Positions 1 to 8,123 are shown, counted from the stretch's first letter. The stretch: DNA of 64,000 nucleotides from Amycolatopsis taiwanensis DSM 45107 (GCF_000519205.1 NZ_JAFB01000023.1:62001-126000); one strand, 5' to 3'. The notes: generated by a model from the letters alone, not told the origin. Numbers and translations are program-made.

Positions 1-1
1 G

Positions 2-163
2 ATCAGGGGTGAGCCGCCCTCGCCCATCTCGCCGCCGAGCGGATGCCGCTTCCGTACGCGCTGCCCGCGGGCGCGGGACATCTGCGCCAGCGAGCGCCCG
101 GCCATGCGGGAGCTCGCGCCCGACCACAGCGTTGCCTGCCATTTTCCGGAGGAACAGCCATGA
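2..163 (+). CDS. Oligopeptide/dipeptide ABC transporter ATP-binding protein, C-terminal end (partial)
   Basis: Only the last 53 codons are in the window. The frame reads GEPPSP, then GCRFRTRCP, a run with spaced cysteines, and RELAPDHSVACHFP before TGA at 161-163. This is the typical C-terminal tail of DppD/DppF/OppF-type ATPases (oligopeptide transporter C-terminal region), which follows the nucleotide-binding domain; that domain lies upstream of the window. The stop overlaps the ATG of the next gene (ATGA, 160-163), so the genes are probably translationally coupled in a plus-strand operon that extends to the left. Family assignment rests on the tail alone but the motif is distinctive. Confidence 0.85.
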   Translation: MRGEPPSPISPPSGCRFRTRCPRARDICASERPAMRELAPDHSVACHFPEEQP

Positions 164-1209
164 GTGACGAGGAGTTGCTTGCCTACGCCCGCAAGGCGAT
201 CGAGCACGCCTACGACCAGGGATGGACCGACGGCCTGCCGATCGTGCCGGTGACCGCGCCGATGGTGCAGGAGTTCCTGGCCACCACGCCCCGGGCGGCC
301 GGCGAGGTGGTGGCCTCGATCTCGCACCTGGACCGGGAATGCACGGTGGAGCAGGCCGCGGTCAACGCCGCGATGGCCGGGTGCCGGCCGGAGTACTTCC
401 CGGTCGTGCTCGCCGCGTGGGACGCGCTCGCCCGGCAGCCGGTCTTCGCGCCCGCGTGGCAGAGCACGAGCGGTCCCGCTCCACTGATCGTCGTCAACGG
501 CCCCGTCCGGCAGGAACTGGGCATCAACAGCAAGGGCGGGGTGCTCGGTCCCGGCTTCCGGGCCAACGCCACCATCGGCCGGGCCATCGGCCTGGCCGTG
601 CGCAACGTGTTCGGGGTGCGCCCGCATGAGCTGGAGCAGGCCACGCAGGGCATCCCCGGCCGCTGGTCGCTGGTCATCGGGGAGAACGAGGAGGAAAGCC
701 CGTGGGAGCCGCTGTCGGTGGAGCTGGGCCTGCCGCCCGGCACGGACGCGGTTTCCGCGCTGCTGCTGCGTACCTGCGAATTCGTCGACAACCGGCATAC
801 CAAGGACGCCGAGGAGGTGTTGTGGGACATCGCCGACACGATTTCCCGCACCGGCGCGGCGATCGGCCGCCATTCCTCGGCCGGGCTGGTGCTCAGCGTC
901 GAGCACGCGCAGCAGTTCGCCGAAGCGGGCTTTGGCAAGACCGATGTGCAGCAATGGCTTTACGACCATTGCGTGCGCAGCCACGCCGACCTCGAACGCG
1001 CCGGCAAGGGGCTGGACGGACAGGAGGGGCCGGGCATCGACTCCTACGGGCTGCACATGGTGTCCTCACCCGAGCAGCTGCCGATCGTGGTCGCGGGCGC
1101 ACGTAACGCCGCGATGTCCATGGTGGTGCGCCCGTTCGGCTTCGGTGGCTGGTCCCGCACCACGCATCCGATTCACCGGGAGGTTGGTGTTGGTGGAGAT
1201 ATCGCTTGA
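160..1209 (+). CDS. Conserved uncharacterised protein with GWTDGLPxVP motif
   Basis: A 349-residue soluble protein of unknown function. The ATG at 160 follows a good ribosome site (GGAGGA about 8 bases upstream) and overlaps the stop of the transporter ATPase; longer upstream starts would run through that gene. Residues 21-30 read GWTDGLPIVP and residues 74-80 GCRPEYF, motifs I have seen in uncharacterised actinobacterial and proteobacterial proteins encoded beside oxidoreductases and transporters. No signal peptide or membrane segment is evident. Its position between a peptide ABC transporter and an SDR enzyme suggests a catabolic role, but no reaction can be assigned. Confidence 0.75.
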   Translation: MSDEELLAYARKAIEHAYDQGWTDGLPIVPVTAPMVQEFLATTPRAAGEVVASISHLDRECTVEQAAVNAAMAGCRPEYFPVVLAAWDALARQPVFAPAWQSTSGPAPLIVVNGPVRQELGINSKGGVLGPGFRANATIGRAIGLAVRNVFGVRPHELEQATQGIPGRWSLVIGENEEESPWEPLSVELGLPPGTDAVSALLLRTCEFVDNRHTKDAEEVLWDIADTISRTGAAIGRHSSAGLVLSVEHAQQFAEAGFGKTDVQQWLYDHCVRSHADLERAGKGLDGQEGPGIDSYGLHMVSSPEQLPIVVAGARNAAMSMVVRPFGFGGWSRTTHPIHREVGVGGDIA

Positions 1210-2125
1210 GGGCAAGGTCGCCGTCGTCACCGGCGCCGGCCCGAACATCGGCAGCGGCATCGCCCTGGCGCTGGCGCGCTACGGGGCCAAGGTGGCGTGC
1301 AACGACATCAATGCCGACGCCGCGCAGGCCGCCGTCGCCCGGATCGAGCGCAACGGCGGCACCGCCATCGCCATTCCCGGTGACGTCACCGACGAGGAGC
1401 AGGTCAAGGCATACCTGCGGAAGGTGATCGACACCTTCGGCCGGATCGACATCCTGATCAACAACGCGGCCCTGCTGGGCGGCAAGGGGGTGCTCGACGA
1501 GAGCACCGAGTTCTTCGCGAAGGCGGTCGGAGTCGCGGCCATGGGCAACTTTCTGAACACGAAGTACGTCGGGCGGTACATGGCCGAAAACGGCATCAGG
1601 GGCTCGATCGTCTCGATCTCGTCGTCCAACGGCTGGTCCGGGACGGCCGGGGTGATCGCCTACGCCTTCCACAAGGGCGGGGTCAACAACTTCGTGCGCG
1701 CGGCCGCGATGGATCTCGCGCCGTACGGGATCCGGGTCAACGGCTTCACGCCGACCGCACCGACCCCGGACAATCCGGATCTGATCGCCGAGCGTGGCCC
1801 GGGCGGGGTGCTGGACCGTCCGCGCGCCAACGGTTTGGGCGGCCCGACCGGTGACGAGTCGTGGCGGCGGCCGTCCCGGTGGGCGGGGTCCCGCGCGCCG
1901 ATGGTGCCGATGGGCACCACGGGTACCCCGACCGACATCGGTCACTGCGTGGCCTGGCTGTGCTCGGACTATGCCCGCCTGATCACCGGGTGCGACCTGG
2001 TGGTGGACGGCGGCGCACGGGCGAAGAACTTCGCCTACGCCCCGGCCGCGCGCGAGGACCTGGCCGGCCCGCTGCCGCTGATCCCGCTGGACGTGACCGG
2101 AGAGCTGGACCGGGAAACCTTGTGA
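1193..2125 (+). CDS. SDR family NAD(P)-dependent oxidoreductase
   Basis: A short-chain dehydrogenase/reductase of about 310 residues. The Rossmann glycine motif TGAGPNIGSG is at residues 13-22, the NNA structural motif near 90, serine at about 143, and the catalytic pair Y157 and K161 (YAFHK). The C-terminal half is longer than a minimal SDR and carries an insertion after residue 190 before the GTPTDIG segment. The GTG at 1193 lies about 9 bases after GGAGG (1179-1183); TTG at 1190 is an alternative. It overlaps the preceding gene by 17 bases, so it is probably the last gene of that operon. Substrate is unknown. Confidence 0.88.
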   Translation: MEISLEGKVAVVTGAGPNIGSGIALALARYGAKVACNDINADAAQAAVARIERNGGTAIAIPGDVTDEEQVKAYLRKVIDTFGRIDILINNAALLGGKGVLDESTEFFAKAVGVAAMGNFLNTKYVGRYMAENGIRGSIVSISSSNGWSGTAGVIAYAFHKGGVNNFVRAAAMDLAPYGIRVNGFTPTAPTPDNPDLIAERGPGGVLDRPRANGLGGPTGDESWRRPSRWAGSRAPMVPMGTTGTPTDIGHCVAWLCSDYARLITGCDLVVDGGARAKNFAYAPAAREDLAGPLPLIPLDVTGELDRETL

Positions 2126-2127
2126 CC

Positions 2128-2343
2128 CAACCCGGATTTCGCCCTCCCCAACCCAGATTTCACGCCCCCAACCGGGATTTCGCCCGCCTCAACCGGGATT
2201 TCACGCGCCCGGACCGGGGACACGCCGACGCCGGGCGTGTCCCCGGTTCAGGCCGGCGAGTTCCCGGTTCCGGCGGCTGAGTTCCTGCTTCAGTCGCGCG
2301 AGTTCTGGGTTCGGGCGGGCGAGTGGCGGGTTCGAGTCGGTGA
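2128..2343. repeat. Head-to-head array of a 20-21 bp degenerate repeat
   Basis: Four copies of a unit close to CAACCGGGATTTCGCCC start at 2128, 2149, 2169 and 2190, and a fifth diverged copy starts near 2210. After a central hairpin, about five copies of the inverted unit (GGCGAGTTCCCGGTTC and relatives) continue to about 2343. The spacing of 20-21 bp is close to two helical turns. The whole region can fold into one long imperfect hairpin. It fills the gap between the convergent ends of the SDR gene and the response-regulator gene and may act as a two-way terminator or protein-binding element; the role is inference. Confidence 0.8.
2213..2247. terminator. Perfect 14-bp stem hairpin at centre of repeat array
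   Basis: ACCGGGGACACGCC (2213-2226) pairs perfectly with GGCGTGTCCCCGGT (2234-2247) around a 7-base loop. There is no T-run, so it is not a classical intrinsic terminator, but strong GC stems without U-tracts between convergent genes are common in actinomycetes. It is likely to end transcription from the SDR operon and possibly from the opposing regulator gene. Confidence 0.6.
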
Positions 2344-2349
2344 GGTAGC

Positions 2350-2366
2350 TGTATAACGACCTATAC
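2350..2366. promoter_or_regulatory. Operator-like site, copy 1 (GTATA-N6-TATAC)
   Basis: TGTATAACGACCTATAC matches the sites at 22560 and 25680 at 15 of 17 positions, including bases outside the palindromic GTATA/TATAC arms. Unlike those copies it does not sit in front of a recognisable gene: it lies between two convergent 3' ends. It may be an orphan copy or a remnant of a lost promoter. Confidence 0.6.
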
Positions 2367-2376
2367 GGTCCGGGTT

Positions 2377-3012
2377 TCAGAGCGCGGGCGGCCGGTGCTG
2401 GCGCCTGGTGACGAAGACTGCCGCCTCGGTACGCCGAGAGAAACCGAGCTTGTGCAGCAGTGAGGAAACGTAGTTCTTCACCGTCTTCTCGGCGAGGTCG
2501 AGCTCCTCGGCGATCTGGCGGTTCGTGCGACCGGTCGCGACGAGTTCGAGCACCCGCCGTTCCTGCGGGCTGAGCGAGGTGTAGCCGGGGTCGTGGAACC
2601 GGTTGAGCACGGTCTTCTTCAGCGCCGGGTCCATCAGGGACTTTCCGGCGGCGGCCGCGCGCACGGCATCGACGAGATTCGTTCCCGACACCTCCTTGAG
2701 CACGTATCCGGCGGCGCCGGCCAGAATCGCGTCGTAAAGCGCCTCGTCGTTGGTGTACGAGGCGAGCATCAGGCAGGCGGGTGGCGGGTCGAGCGCGGCG
2801 CGTACCTGTCGGCAGACGGTCAAGCCCTCGCCGTCGGGCAGGCGGACGTCGAGCATGGCGACGTCCGGGCGGATCGCGGGAATCCGGGTCAACGCCTCGG
2901 CCGCGGAACCGGCCTCGCCCACCACCGCGAGGTCGTGTTGCGCCTCCAGCAGCGTCTTGAGCCCGTGGCGGACGATTTCGTGGTCGTCGAGCAGGAACAC
3001 GGAGACCGTCAT
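2377..3012 (-). CDS. LuxR-family (NarL/DevR-type) response regulator
   Basis: A 211-residue two-component response regulator. The receiver domain has acidic residues D9-D10, phospho-acceptor D55 (MLDVRLPDG), S85 and K106. A LuxR helix-turn-helix follows at about 146-200, with LSPQERRVLELVA, the recognition region RTNRQIAEELDLAEKTVKNY and a typical KLGFSRRTEAA end. The ATG at 3012 is preceded by GGGAGAG. No sensor kinase is next to it, so it is an orphan regulator here. The order of the C-terminal motifs resembles the DevR/DosR group, but no convincing DosR box was found upstream. Confidence 0.92.
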   Translation of the reverse strand: MTVSVFLLDDHEIVRHGLKTLLEAQHDLAVVGEAGSAAEALTRIPAIRPDVAMLDVRLPDGEGLTVCRQVRAALDPPPACLMLASYTNDEALYDAILAGAAGYVLKEVSGTNLVDAVRAAAAGKSLMDPALKKTVLNRFHDPGYTSLSPQERRVLELVATGRTNRQIAEELDLAEKTVKNYVSSLLHKLGFSRRTEAAVFVTRRQHRPPAL

Positions 3013-3168
3013 CTGCTGCTCTCCCGGTACCAGGTGTCGCGACGCCAGAATACGCGCCCGCCGTCGTTTCGGGCCTCCGGAAACGGGAACGACACAGCGA
3101 TGGGCCACCCCCGGGCCCCGAAATAGGCGCATGATGGAGGAAAGGAACTCGGGTAAGGGAGCCACCAC

Positions 3169-3849
3169 ATGCCGCCCTACCACGAAATGCAGCCGCTGCT
3201 GTGGCCGATCATCACGTTGCTGTGGCTGGCCGTGTCGATGTACTCGCGCGCGGCCCTGCGACGTCGGTGGCGCGCCCAGCCCGACCGGACTCGCCCATCC
3301 GTACGGCTCCCGCCCGATGCCCAGGACCGCCCGTCGCCGGAGAAGATTCTGCGGGCGCGGTGGGCAAAAGCCCGTGAGCGTTATGGACGGGTCGCGGCCG
3401 AATACGGCGCGTACGAATCGGATGCGTTGCAGGTGCTGCGCATGCCCGCGCTGGCCGATCCGGAGGTCCCGTCGACCGGCCGGTTCATCGACGCCTTCCA
3501 CGAGGCCATGGCGCTGCACACCGAGACGTTCCCGCCGGAGCCGATGGCCAAGCAGTTCATCGCCGCGACCGAAACCGCCGTCCAGGCCTGGGACGCCGCT
3601 TGCGAGGCGGCGGAAAAGCTGCGGGCCTCCCGGTTCACGGCGGAGGAGCGAGCCCTGATCACCCAGGGCATCAAGCTGCTGGAGCTCGCTCAGGGCGGTG
3701 CCACCGCGGCCGAGCAGGAGGCCGCCTTCGGCGCGGCCCGGCAGGTGCTGACCCGGCTGGAACGCAGCGTCGGCACGCGGCTGGAGTGGCGGGTGCCGCG
3801 GCCCGCGCGCAAGCAGATCGACCACCGCGGAAGGCCGCTCCTGCCCTGA
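3169..3849 (+). CDS. Uncharacterised membrane-anchored protein
   Basis: A 226-residue protein with one probable N-terminal membrane helix (about residues 9-28, PLLWPIITLLWLAV), a basic stretch (RRRWRAQ) that would be cytoplasmic, and a long charged helical region. I do not recognise a family. The ATG at 3169 has GGGAG about 7 bases upstream. It is transcribed divergently from the response regulator, with about 155 bp between them, so the two may share a control region. It resembles actinobacterial proteins of unknown function next to DevR-like regulators; this link is tentative. Confidence 0.65.
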   Translation: MPPYHEMQPLLWPIITLLWLAVSMYSRAALRRRWRAQPDRTRPSVRLPPDAQDRPSPEKILRARWAKARERYGRVAAEYGAYESDALQVLRMPALADPEVPSTGRFIDAFHEAMALHTETFPPEPMAKQFIAATETAVQAWDAACEAAEKLRASRFTAEERALITQGIKLLELAQGGATAAEQEAAFGAARQVLTRLERSVGTRLEWRVPRPARKQIDHRGRPLLP

Positions 3850-3938
3850 CCGTCAGCTCGCCGAAGCAGCCCCACCGCCGCGGGTTGAGCCCGAGATCAC
3901 TTCTCCACCTGGCGGTCCGGGATGATAGGAATGCGAAG

Positions 3939-5252
3939 GTGAGCGAGATCGAGAGCGCAGCCGACGAAGCCGTCGTCCTGACCAGCGAGCTGATCCGGAT
4001 CGACACCACCAACACCGGGGATCCCGAGACACTGGTCGGCGAGCGTGCCGCCGCGGAGTACGTGGCCGAGAAGCTCACCGAGGTCGGGTACGAGATCAGC
4101 TACGTGGAGTCGGGCGGGCCGAACCGGCACAACGTCATCGCCCGCCTGCCCGGCGCCGACCCGACCCGGGGTGCGCTGCTCGTGCACGGCCACCTCGACG
4201 CGGTGCCGGCCGACCCCTCGGAATGGTCGGTGCACCCGTTCTCCGGCGCGGTCCAGGACGGCTACGTCTGGGGCCGGGGCGCGGTGGACATGAAGGACAT
4301 GGTCGGGATGATGCTGGCGATCGCCCGGCACTACAAGCGCCACGGCATCGTCCCACCGCGGGACGTGATCTTCGCGTTCCTGGCCGACGAGGAGGCCGGC
4401 GGCCAGTTCGGCGCGCAGTGGCTGGTGCAGCACCGGCCCGAGCTGTTCGAGGGCGCTACCGAGGCCATCAGCGAGGTCGGCGGTTTTTCCGTGACGTTCA
4501 AAGACGGCGTCCGCGCGTACCTCATCGAGACCGCCGAAAAGGGCATCCGCTGGATGACGCTGCGGGTGCGCGGGCGAGCCGGCCACGGCTCGATGATCCA
4601 CCGCGACAACGCGGTAACGAAGCTAGCGGACGCGGTCAGCCGGCTGGGCAACCACCGGTTCCCGCTGGTGCTCACGGATTCGGTGCGCGAGTTCCTGGCC
4701 GGCGTCACCGAGCTCACCGGGTGGGACTTCCCGGAGGACGACCTCGACGGCGCGGTCGCCAAGCTGGGCAACATCTCGCGGATGATCGGCGCGACCCTGC
4801 GGGACACCGCCAACCCCACGATGCTGACCGCGGGCTACAAGTCGAACGTGATCCCGTCGGTCGCCGAGGCCACTGTGGACTGCCGGATCCTGCCGGGCCG
4901 CCAGGAGGCCTTCGACCGGGAGCTCGACAAGATCCTCGGCCCGGACGTGGAACGGGAGTCGTTGGACCTGCCGCCGGTGGAAACGACCTTCGACGGCGCG
5001 CTCGTCGAGGCGATGACGGCGGCGGTCGTCGCGGAAGATCCGAGTGCGCGGACCCTGCCCTACATGATGTCCGGCGGGACCGACGCGAAGGCGTTCCAGT
5101 CACTGGGCATCCGCAACTTCGGGTTCGCGCCGCTGAAGCTGCCCGCGGACCTGGATTTCTCGGCGCTGTTCCACGGCGTCGACGAGCGCGTGCCGGTGGA
5201 CGCGCTGCGCTTCGGGGTCCGGGTGCTCGACCGGTTCCTCAGGAATTCCTGA
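3939..5252 (+). CDS. M20 family metallopeptidase (dipeptidase-like)
   Basis: A 437-residue cytosolic zinc peptidase of the M20 (ArgE/DapE/CPG2) family, hydrolysing peptide or N-acyl bonds of small substrates. Metal-binding motifs visible are HGHLDAVP (H85, D87), GRGAVDMK (bridging D117) and ADEE (catalytic E151, E152); HGVDERVP near the C-terminus supplies the last histidine. The dimerisation domain lies between about 200 and 310 (GRAGHGS). GTG at 3939 is chosen because AGGA lies 8 bases upstream and the first residues match where M20 proteins begin. A paralogue is encoded at 23484-24824. The product resembles mycobacterial Rv2141c-type peptidases. Confidence 0.93.
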   Translation: MSEIESAADEAVVLTSELIRIDTTNTGDPETLVGERAAAEYVAEKLTEVGYEISYVESGGPNRHNVIARLPGADPTRGALLVHGHLDAVPADPSEWSVHPFSGAVQDGYVWGRGAVDMKDMVGMMLAIARHYKRHGIVPPRDVIFAFLADEEAGGQFGAQWLVQHRPELFEGATEAISEVGGFSVTFKDGVRAYLIETAEKGIRWMTLRVRGRAGHGSMIHRDNAVTKLADAVSRLGNHRFPLVLTDSVREFLAGVTELTGWDFPEDDLDGAVAKLGNISRMIGATLRDTANPTMLTAGYKSNVIPSVAEATVDCRILPGRQEAFDRELDKILGPDVERESLDLPPVETTFDGALVEAMTAAVVAEDPSARTLPYMMSGGTDAKAFQSLGIRNFGFAPLKLPADLDFSALFHGVDERVPVDALRFGVRVLDRFLRNS

Positions 5253-5311
5253 GGAACCTCGAGATCCTGAGGAACCGGTCGAGAGCCTGAGGAACCCTCG
5301 AGACCGGTTCC
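5233..5311. terminator. Nested palindromes at the convergent end of the M20 and Lrp genes
   Basis: Positions 5233-5258 form a perfect 26-base palindrome centred on GGAATTCC, and it contains the TGA of the M20 gene. Further on, GGAACCGGTC (5271-5280) pairs with GACCGGTTCC (5302-5311). GAGGAACC occurs three times as a direct repeat. Together they can form alternative hairpins between two converging genes, consistent with bidirectional termination. Confidence 0.65.
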
Positions 5312-5340
5312 TTTCCGGCGTTGCCCGGTCCGCGATCTGG

Positions 5341-5799
5341 TCATGCCGGCGTGATGTGCCGAGCGGGAACAGGGCTCGAGTACACCACGCTGGTCGTGAT
5401 GCCGCCGAGGGTGGCGAGGCGACCCGTGATCCGTTCGAGATCGTGCATCGAGCGCGCCAGGACCTTGAGGATGAAGCAGTCGGCGCCGGTTACATGGTGA
5501 GCCTCGACGATCTCGGGTGTCGTGCCGACGAGGTCGTGGAACGGCTTGTAGTTGCCGGATGGGTACGCGAGGCGGACGAATGCGGTGACGGAATAGCCGA
5601 GTGCTTCAGGATCGACAGTGATCGAGTAGCCCGTGATCACACCACCATCGGTCAACCGGCGCACACGCTCCGCGGTCGCGCTTGCCGAGAGATGGACCTG
5701 CCGCGCGAGCTGCGCGACGCTTGTCCGTCCGTCTCGCTGCAGGTGCTCGATGATCGCATGATCGGTGAGGTCAAGCTCCAGGCGCTGATTCGACGGCAT
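5341..5799 (-). CDS. Lrp/AsnC family transcriptional regulator
   Basis: A 152-residue regulator with an N-terminal AsnC helix-turn-helix (about residues 9-55: LDLTDHAIIEHLQRDGRTS, then LSASATAERVRRL) and a C-terminal RAM ligand-binding domain (VTGADCFILKV, MHDLERITGRLATLGG). The ATG at 5799 gives the usual family start. It is divergent from a rhodanese gene about 100 bp away, which is its likely target together with its own promoter. Ligand is probably an amino acid or related metabolite by family knowledge. Confidence 0.92.
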   Translation of the reverse strand: MPSNQRLELDLTDHAIIEHLQRDGRTSVAQLARQVHLSASATAERVRRLTDGGVITGYSITVDPEALGYSVTAFVRLAYPSGNYKPFHDLVGTTPEIVEAHHVTGADCFILKVLARSMHDLERITGRLATLGGITTSVVYSSPVPARHITPA

Positions 5800-5899
5800 A
5801 CCCGGCAAGATACCGGGCGTTTGCCGGCACCTGGTCGCCAAGACCGTCGCTTGTGTGTTCCGCCCGCAAGGGCCTCGGTGATCAGATTGATAGGTGCAG

Positions 5900-6322
5900 A
5901 TGACATTGACAGCGGCCGACTTTTTCGCCGCCAAGCTGGCTTTCCAGACCGACCCGTCCGACCTTGTCGCCGACCGGGCCAACGGCTCGGCACCGTTGGT
6001 GATCGACGTTCGATCCGGCGCGTCCTGGAGCCAGGGCAGAATCCCCGGGGCGGTGCATGTGCCCAACGCCGACCTCGCGGCGCGAGCCGAGGAGGTCGCG
6101 CCCGACAAGCACGCCCCGATCGTCGTCTACTGCTGGGGTCCGGGCTGCAACGGCAGCACACGAGGGGCGTTGACCCTGGCCCGCCTTGGCTATACGCAGG
6201 TGCGTGAGCTCATCGGAGGCTTCGAATACTGGGTGCGAGAAGGACTCGCCGTCGTCAGTGACAATGGTCGCTCACGGCAAGCTCCCGACCCGCTCACCGC
6301 ACCGGTGGACACGAGCTCGTGA
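5900..6322 (+). CDS. Rhodanese-like domain protein
   Basis: A single-domain rhodanese of 140 residues. It shows IDVRSGASWSQGRIPGAVHVP (CH2A-type motif) at about 36-56 and the active-site loop starting at C78 (YCWGPGCNGS), then GGFEYWVREG. It probably transfers sulfur or senses reactive sulfur species; in many bacteria such genes are paired with Lrp-type regulators, as here. ATG at 5900 has AGG five bases upstream; GTG at 5894 is an alternative. Confidence 0.88.
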   Translation: MTLTAADFFAAKLAFQTDPSDLVADRANGSAPLVIDVRSGASWSQGRIPGAVHVPNADLAARAEEVAPDKHAPIVVYCWGPGCNGSTRGALTLARLGYTQVRELIGGFEYWVREGLAVVSDNGRSRQAPDPLTAPVDTSS

Positions 6323-6358
6323 GCGGGCCGGTTCGCGGCTACCTTGGGGCGCAACGGG

Positions 6359-6736
6359 TCAGGAGGTCGCGTCGGCGCATGCCTGACGGGCGTTGGTCAC
6401 CGCCGCGGCGTATTCGGGTCCATCCGCGCTGAATCTCGCCGACACGATGTCGATCGGCTTTCGGAGCGCCTCGGACAGCGGCTTCAGCGAGGGATCCGCC
6501 TCCGCTGCGGCGGCCGCCAGCTCGGCCGCCGCACCCCAGCGGCGCAAATCCGCGTAGTGGGCCGCGGGGTCGAGACTGTTGTCCGTGCGGGCGATGGCCG
6601 CACACGACGCCGCGACGTCGGCGTCGGTACCGGTGGGGGTGCCGGACGTGAGCGCCCAGGGGATCCCCACCGCGGCGGCTCCGAACACGAGCCCGGCCAC
6701 CAGACCGGTGACGACCAGTGGCCAGCGAGAACTCAT
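6359..6736 (-). CDS. Small secreted or membrane-anchored protein of unknown function
   Basis: A 125-residue protein with one N-terminal hydrophobic helix (about 6-28, WPLVVTGLVAGLVFGAAAV) followed by an alanine-rich extracellular helical region with two cysteines (AASCAAIA and QACADATS) that could form a disulfide. ATG at 6736 has GGAAGGG upstream. It lies downstream of the lipoprotein/DUF5703 pair on the same strand, with about 74 bp spacing. No family recognised. Confidence 0.7.
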   Translation of the reverse strand: MSSRWPLVVTGLVAGLVFGAAAVGIPWALTSGTPTGTDADVAASCAAIARTDNSLDPAAHYADLRRWGAAAELAAAAAEADPSLKPLSEALRKPIDIVSARFSADGPEYAAAVTNARQACADATS

Positions 6737-6810
6737 GCGCACACCCTTCCAACCGCGTTCTGGAGAATCGGACGGCCCCGGCGGATGTGCGGTTCCTTCC
6801 AACGTGGAGC

Positions 6811-7032
6811 TTACGAGGCCAGGTAGGTGACGGCGGCGGCGGGCTGGCGCCGGCGCCGCAACCAGATCCGGCGGGTGCCGTCGGAGTACAGGCGCACCGT
6901 CGACAGCTCCCAGCCGGCGAACTCGGCGTGGATCGACAGCTGGGTGGCGGCCGAGCGCCGGGATACGCCGGGCGGCAGCTGCAGCCGGCGGTACTCCCAG
7001 TCTTCGTCGACCACCGCCTCCGGGTGTTTCAT
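6811..7032 (-). CDS. DUF5703 family protein
   Basis: A 73-residue protein with the pattern WEYRRLQLPPGVSR, HAEFAGWEL and RLYSDGTRRIWLRRR, which I recognise as DUF5703. Function unknown. Its ATG overlaps the stop of the upstream lipoprotein gene (ATGA at 7029-7032), so the pair is coupled. The same lipoprotein/small-protein adjacency is found near the phosphomutase block in mycobacteria (Rv2137c-lppL region), from memory. Confidence 0.85.
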   Translation of the reverse strand: MKHPEAVVDEDWEYRRLQLPPGVSRRSAATQLSIHAEFAGWELSTVRLYSDGTRRIWLRRRRQPAAAVTYLAS

Positions 7033-8048
7033 GGCTGGATCACCTGAATCCCTTCTCCCGTTGCCGAGCCGACGAACACCCTCGAGGTCTGCTCGTCGAC
7101 CGCGATCGAGTTGGGTTGGCGCACGGTGGGGAAGCGGTACTTCTCGACCGGTTCTCCGCCGCGGACGTCGAAGCCCACGACCTCGTTCCGTTCGGTGAGG
7201 GTCACCCAGGCCAGGCCGCGTTGGTTGTCGTAAGCGATGGCGTAGATCCCGCCGGGGACGGGGTAAAGCTGGCGGAGCAGCAGGGGAGCGGTGGAGAAGG
7301 CGAGCAGCGCGCCGCCGCGCGTGTCGGTCACCAGCACTCTCCCGTAGGAGTCGGCTACCGCGTTGGTCGCGCCGTCGCCCGCGCGCAGCCCTTCGCCGAC
7401 CTTGCCGTCCGGCACGTCGACGGCGAACACGGCGGTACGCAAGCGGTCGAGCACCACGGTCTGGTTTCCGGACTGCACGATCTGGTCGGCGCTGTAGAGC
7501 TCGCCGGTGATCGTCTTGACCACGTTGCCGCCGGCGAGGACGTCGATCGCCTTACGGTCCCGCACCGCCACCAGCATGTCGGGGCCGTCGCCGGCCGCGT
7601 CCACCGGCTGGCCCGCCACGCTCAGGGCGTTGGCCTGGCCACCGGGCAGGTCGATCCACACGACCTCACCCCGGGTGGGGATGCTGGCGAGCAGCCCGCT
7701 GCCCAGGTCCCGTTCCGCCTGGCTGACGGTCAGCCGTTCCACCGGGCCGTCCACCGGAACCCGGACCGGGGTGGCGCCGAGATCATCCAGCCGGTACAGG
7801 GAGACCGCGTTATCGGCGGCCACGGCCAGTACCCGGTTTGCCGGGTCGCTCGCCATCGCCGTCACGTTCCCCGGTACCAGGACGGTGCCTGCCGGGCTCG
7901 CCTCGGGCACGGGCGACACCGGCGCGGTCGCCGCCACCGGGTTGTCGACGACCTGCAACTCGTCGCCCCCGCCGCCCTGGCCCGACGAGCAGGCCGCCAC
8001 CAGCAGGACACAGCCGAGCATGACCCCACTCCCGGCGAACCTGCGCAC
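7029..8048 (-). CDS. Lipoprotein with beta-propeller-like repeats (LppL-like)
   Basis: A 339-residue predicted lipoprotein. A short basic N-terminus (RR) is followed by a hydrophobic stretch and the lipobox LVAAC with SSG after it, so it should be acylated and held outside the membrane. The mature part has repeated beta-strand units (for example NRVLAVAADNAVSLYRL, YGRVLVTDTRGGALLAF, SRVFVGSATG), typical of YncE/NHL-type propellers. GTG at 8048 is chosen because GGGAGG lies 5 bases upstream and gives a compact signal peptide. Similarity to mycobacterial LppL is suggested by the DUF5703 partner and nearby phosphomutase. Confidence 0.82.
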   Translation of the reverse strand: MRRFAGSGVMLGCVLLVAACSSGQGGGGDELQVVDNPVAATAPVSPVPEASPAGTVLVPGNVTAMASDPANRVLAVAADNAVSLYRLDDLGATPVRVPVDGPVERLTVSQAERDLGSGLLASIPTRGEVVWIDLPGGQANALSVAGQPVDAAGDGPDMLVAVRDRKAIDVLAGGNVVKTITGELYSADQIVQSGNQTVVLDRLRTAVFAVDVPDGKVGEGLRAGDGATNAVADSYGRVLVTDTRGGALLAFSTAPLLLRQLYPVPGGIYAIAYDNQRGLAWVTLTERNEVVGFDVRGGEPVEKYRFPTVRQPNSIAVDEQTSRVFVGSATGEGIQVIQP

Positions 8049-8123
8049 ACGACCTCCCGTCAGGATTCGTCTCCTCAGCATGCTCCACATTGCCCGCCAC
8101 GTCACGTGCCTGTCACCTGCTTG

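Noticed and set aside
2128-2230. CRISPR-like regular repeats
   Set aside because: The period is 20-21 bp with degenerate units and no unique spacers, and no cas genes are near.
2325-2345. GGTTCGAGTC resembling a tRNA T-arm
   Set aside because: It is one unit of the 20-bp repeat array; no acceptor stem, D-arm or anticodon arm is nearby.
3013-3168. DosR-type box upstream of the response regulator
   Set aside because: GGGCC/GGCCC-rich stretches exist but none fits the 18-20 bp DosR consensus well enough.
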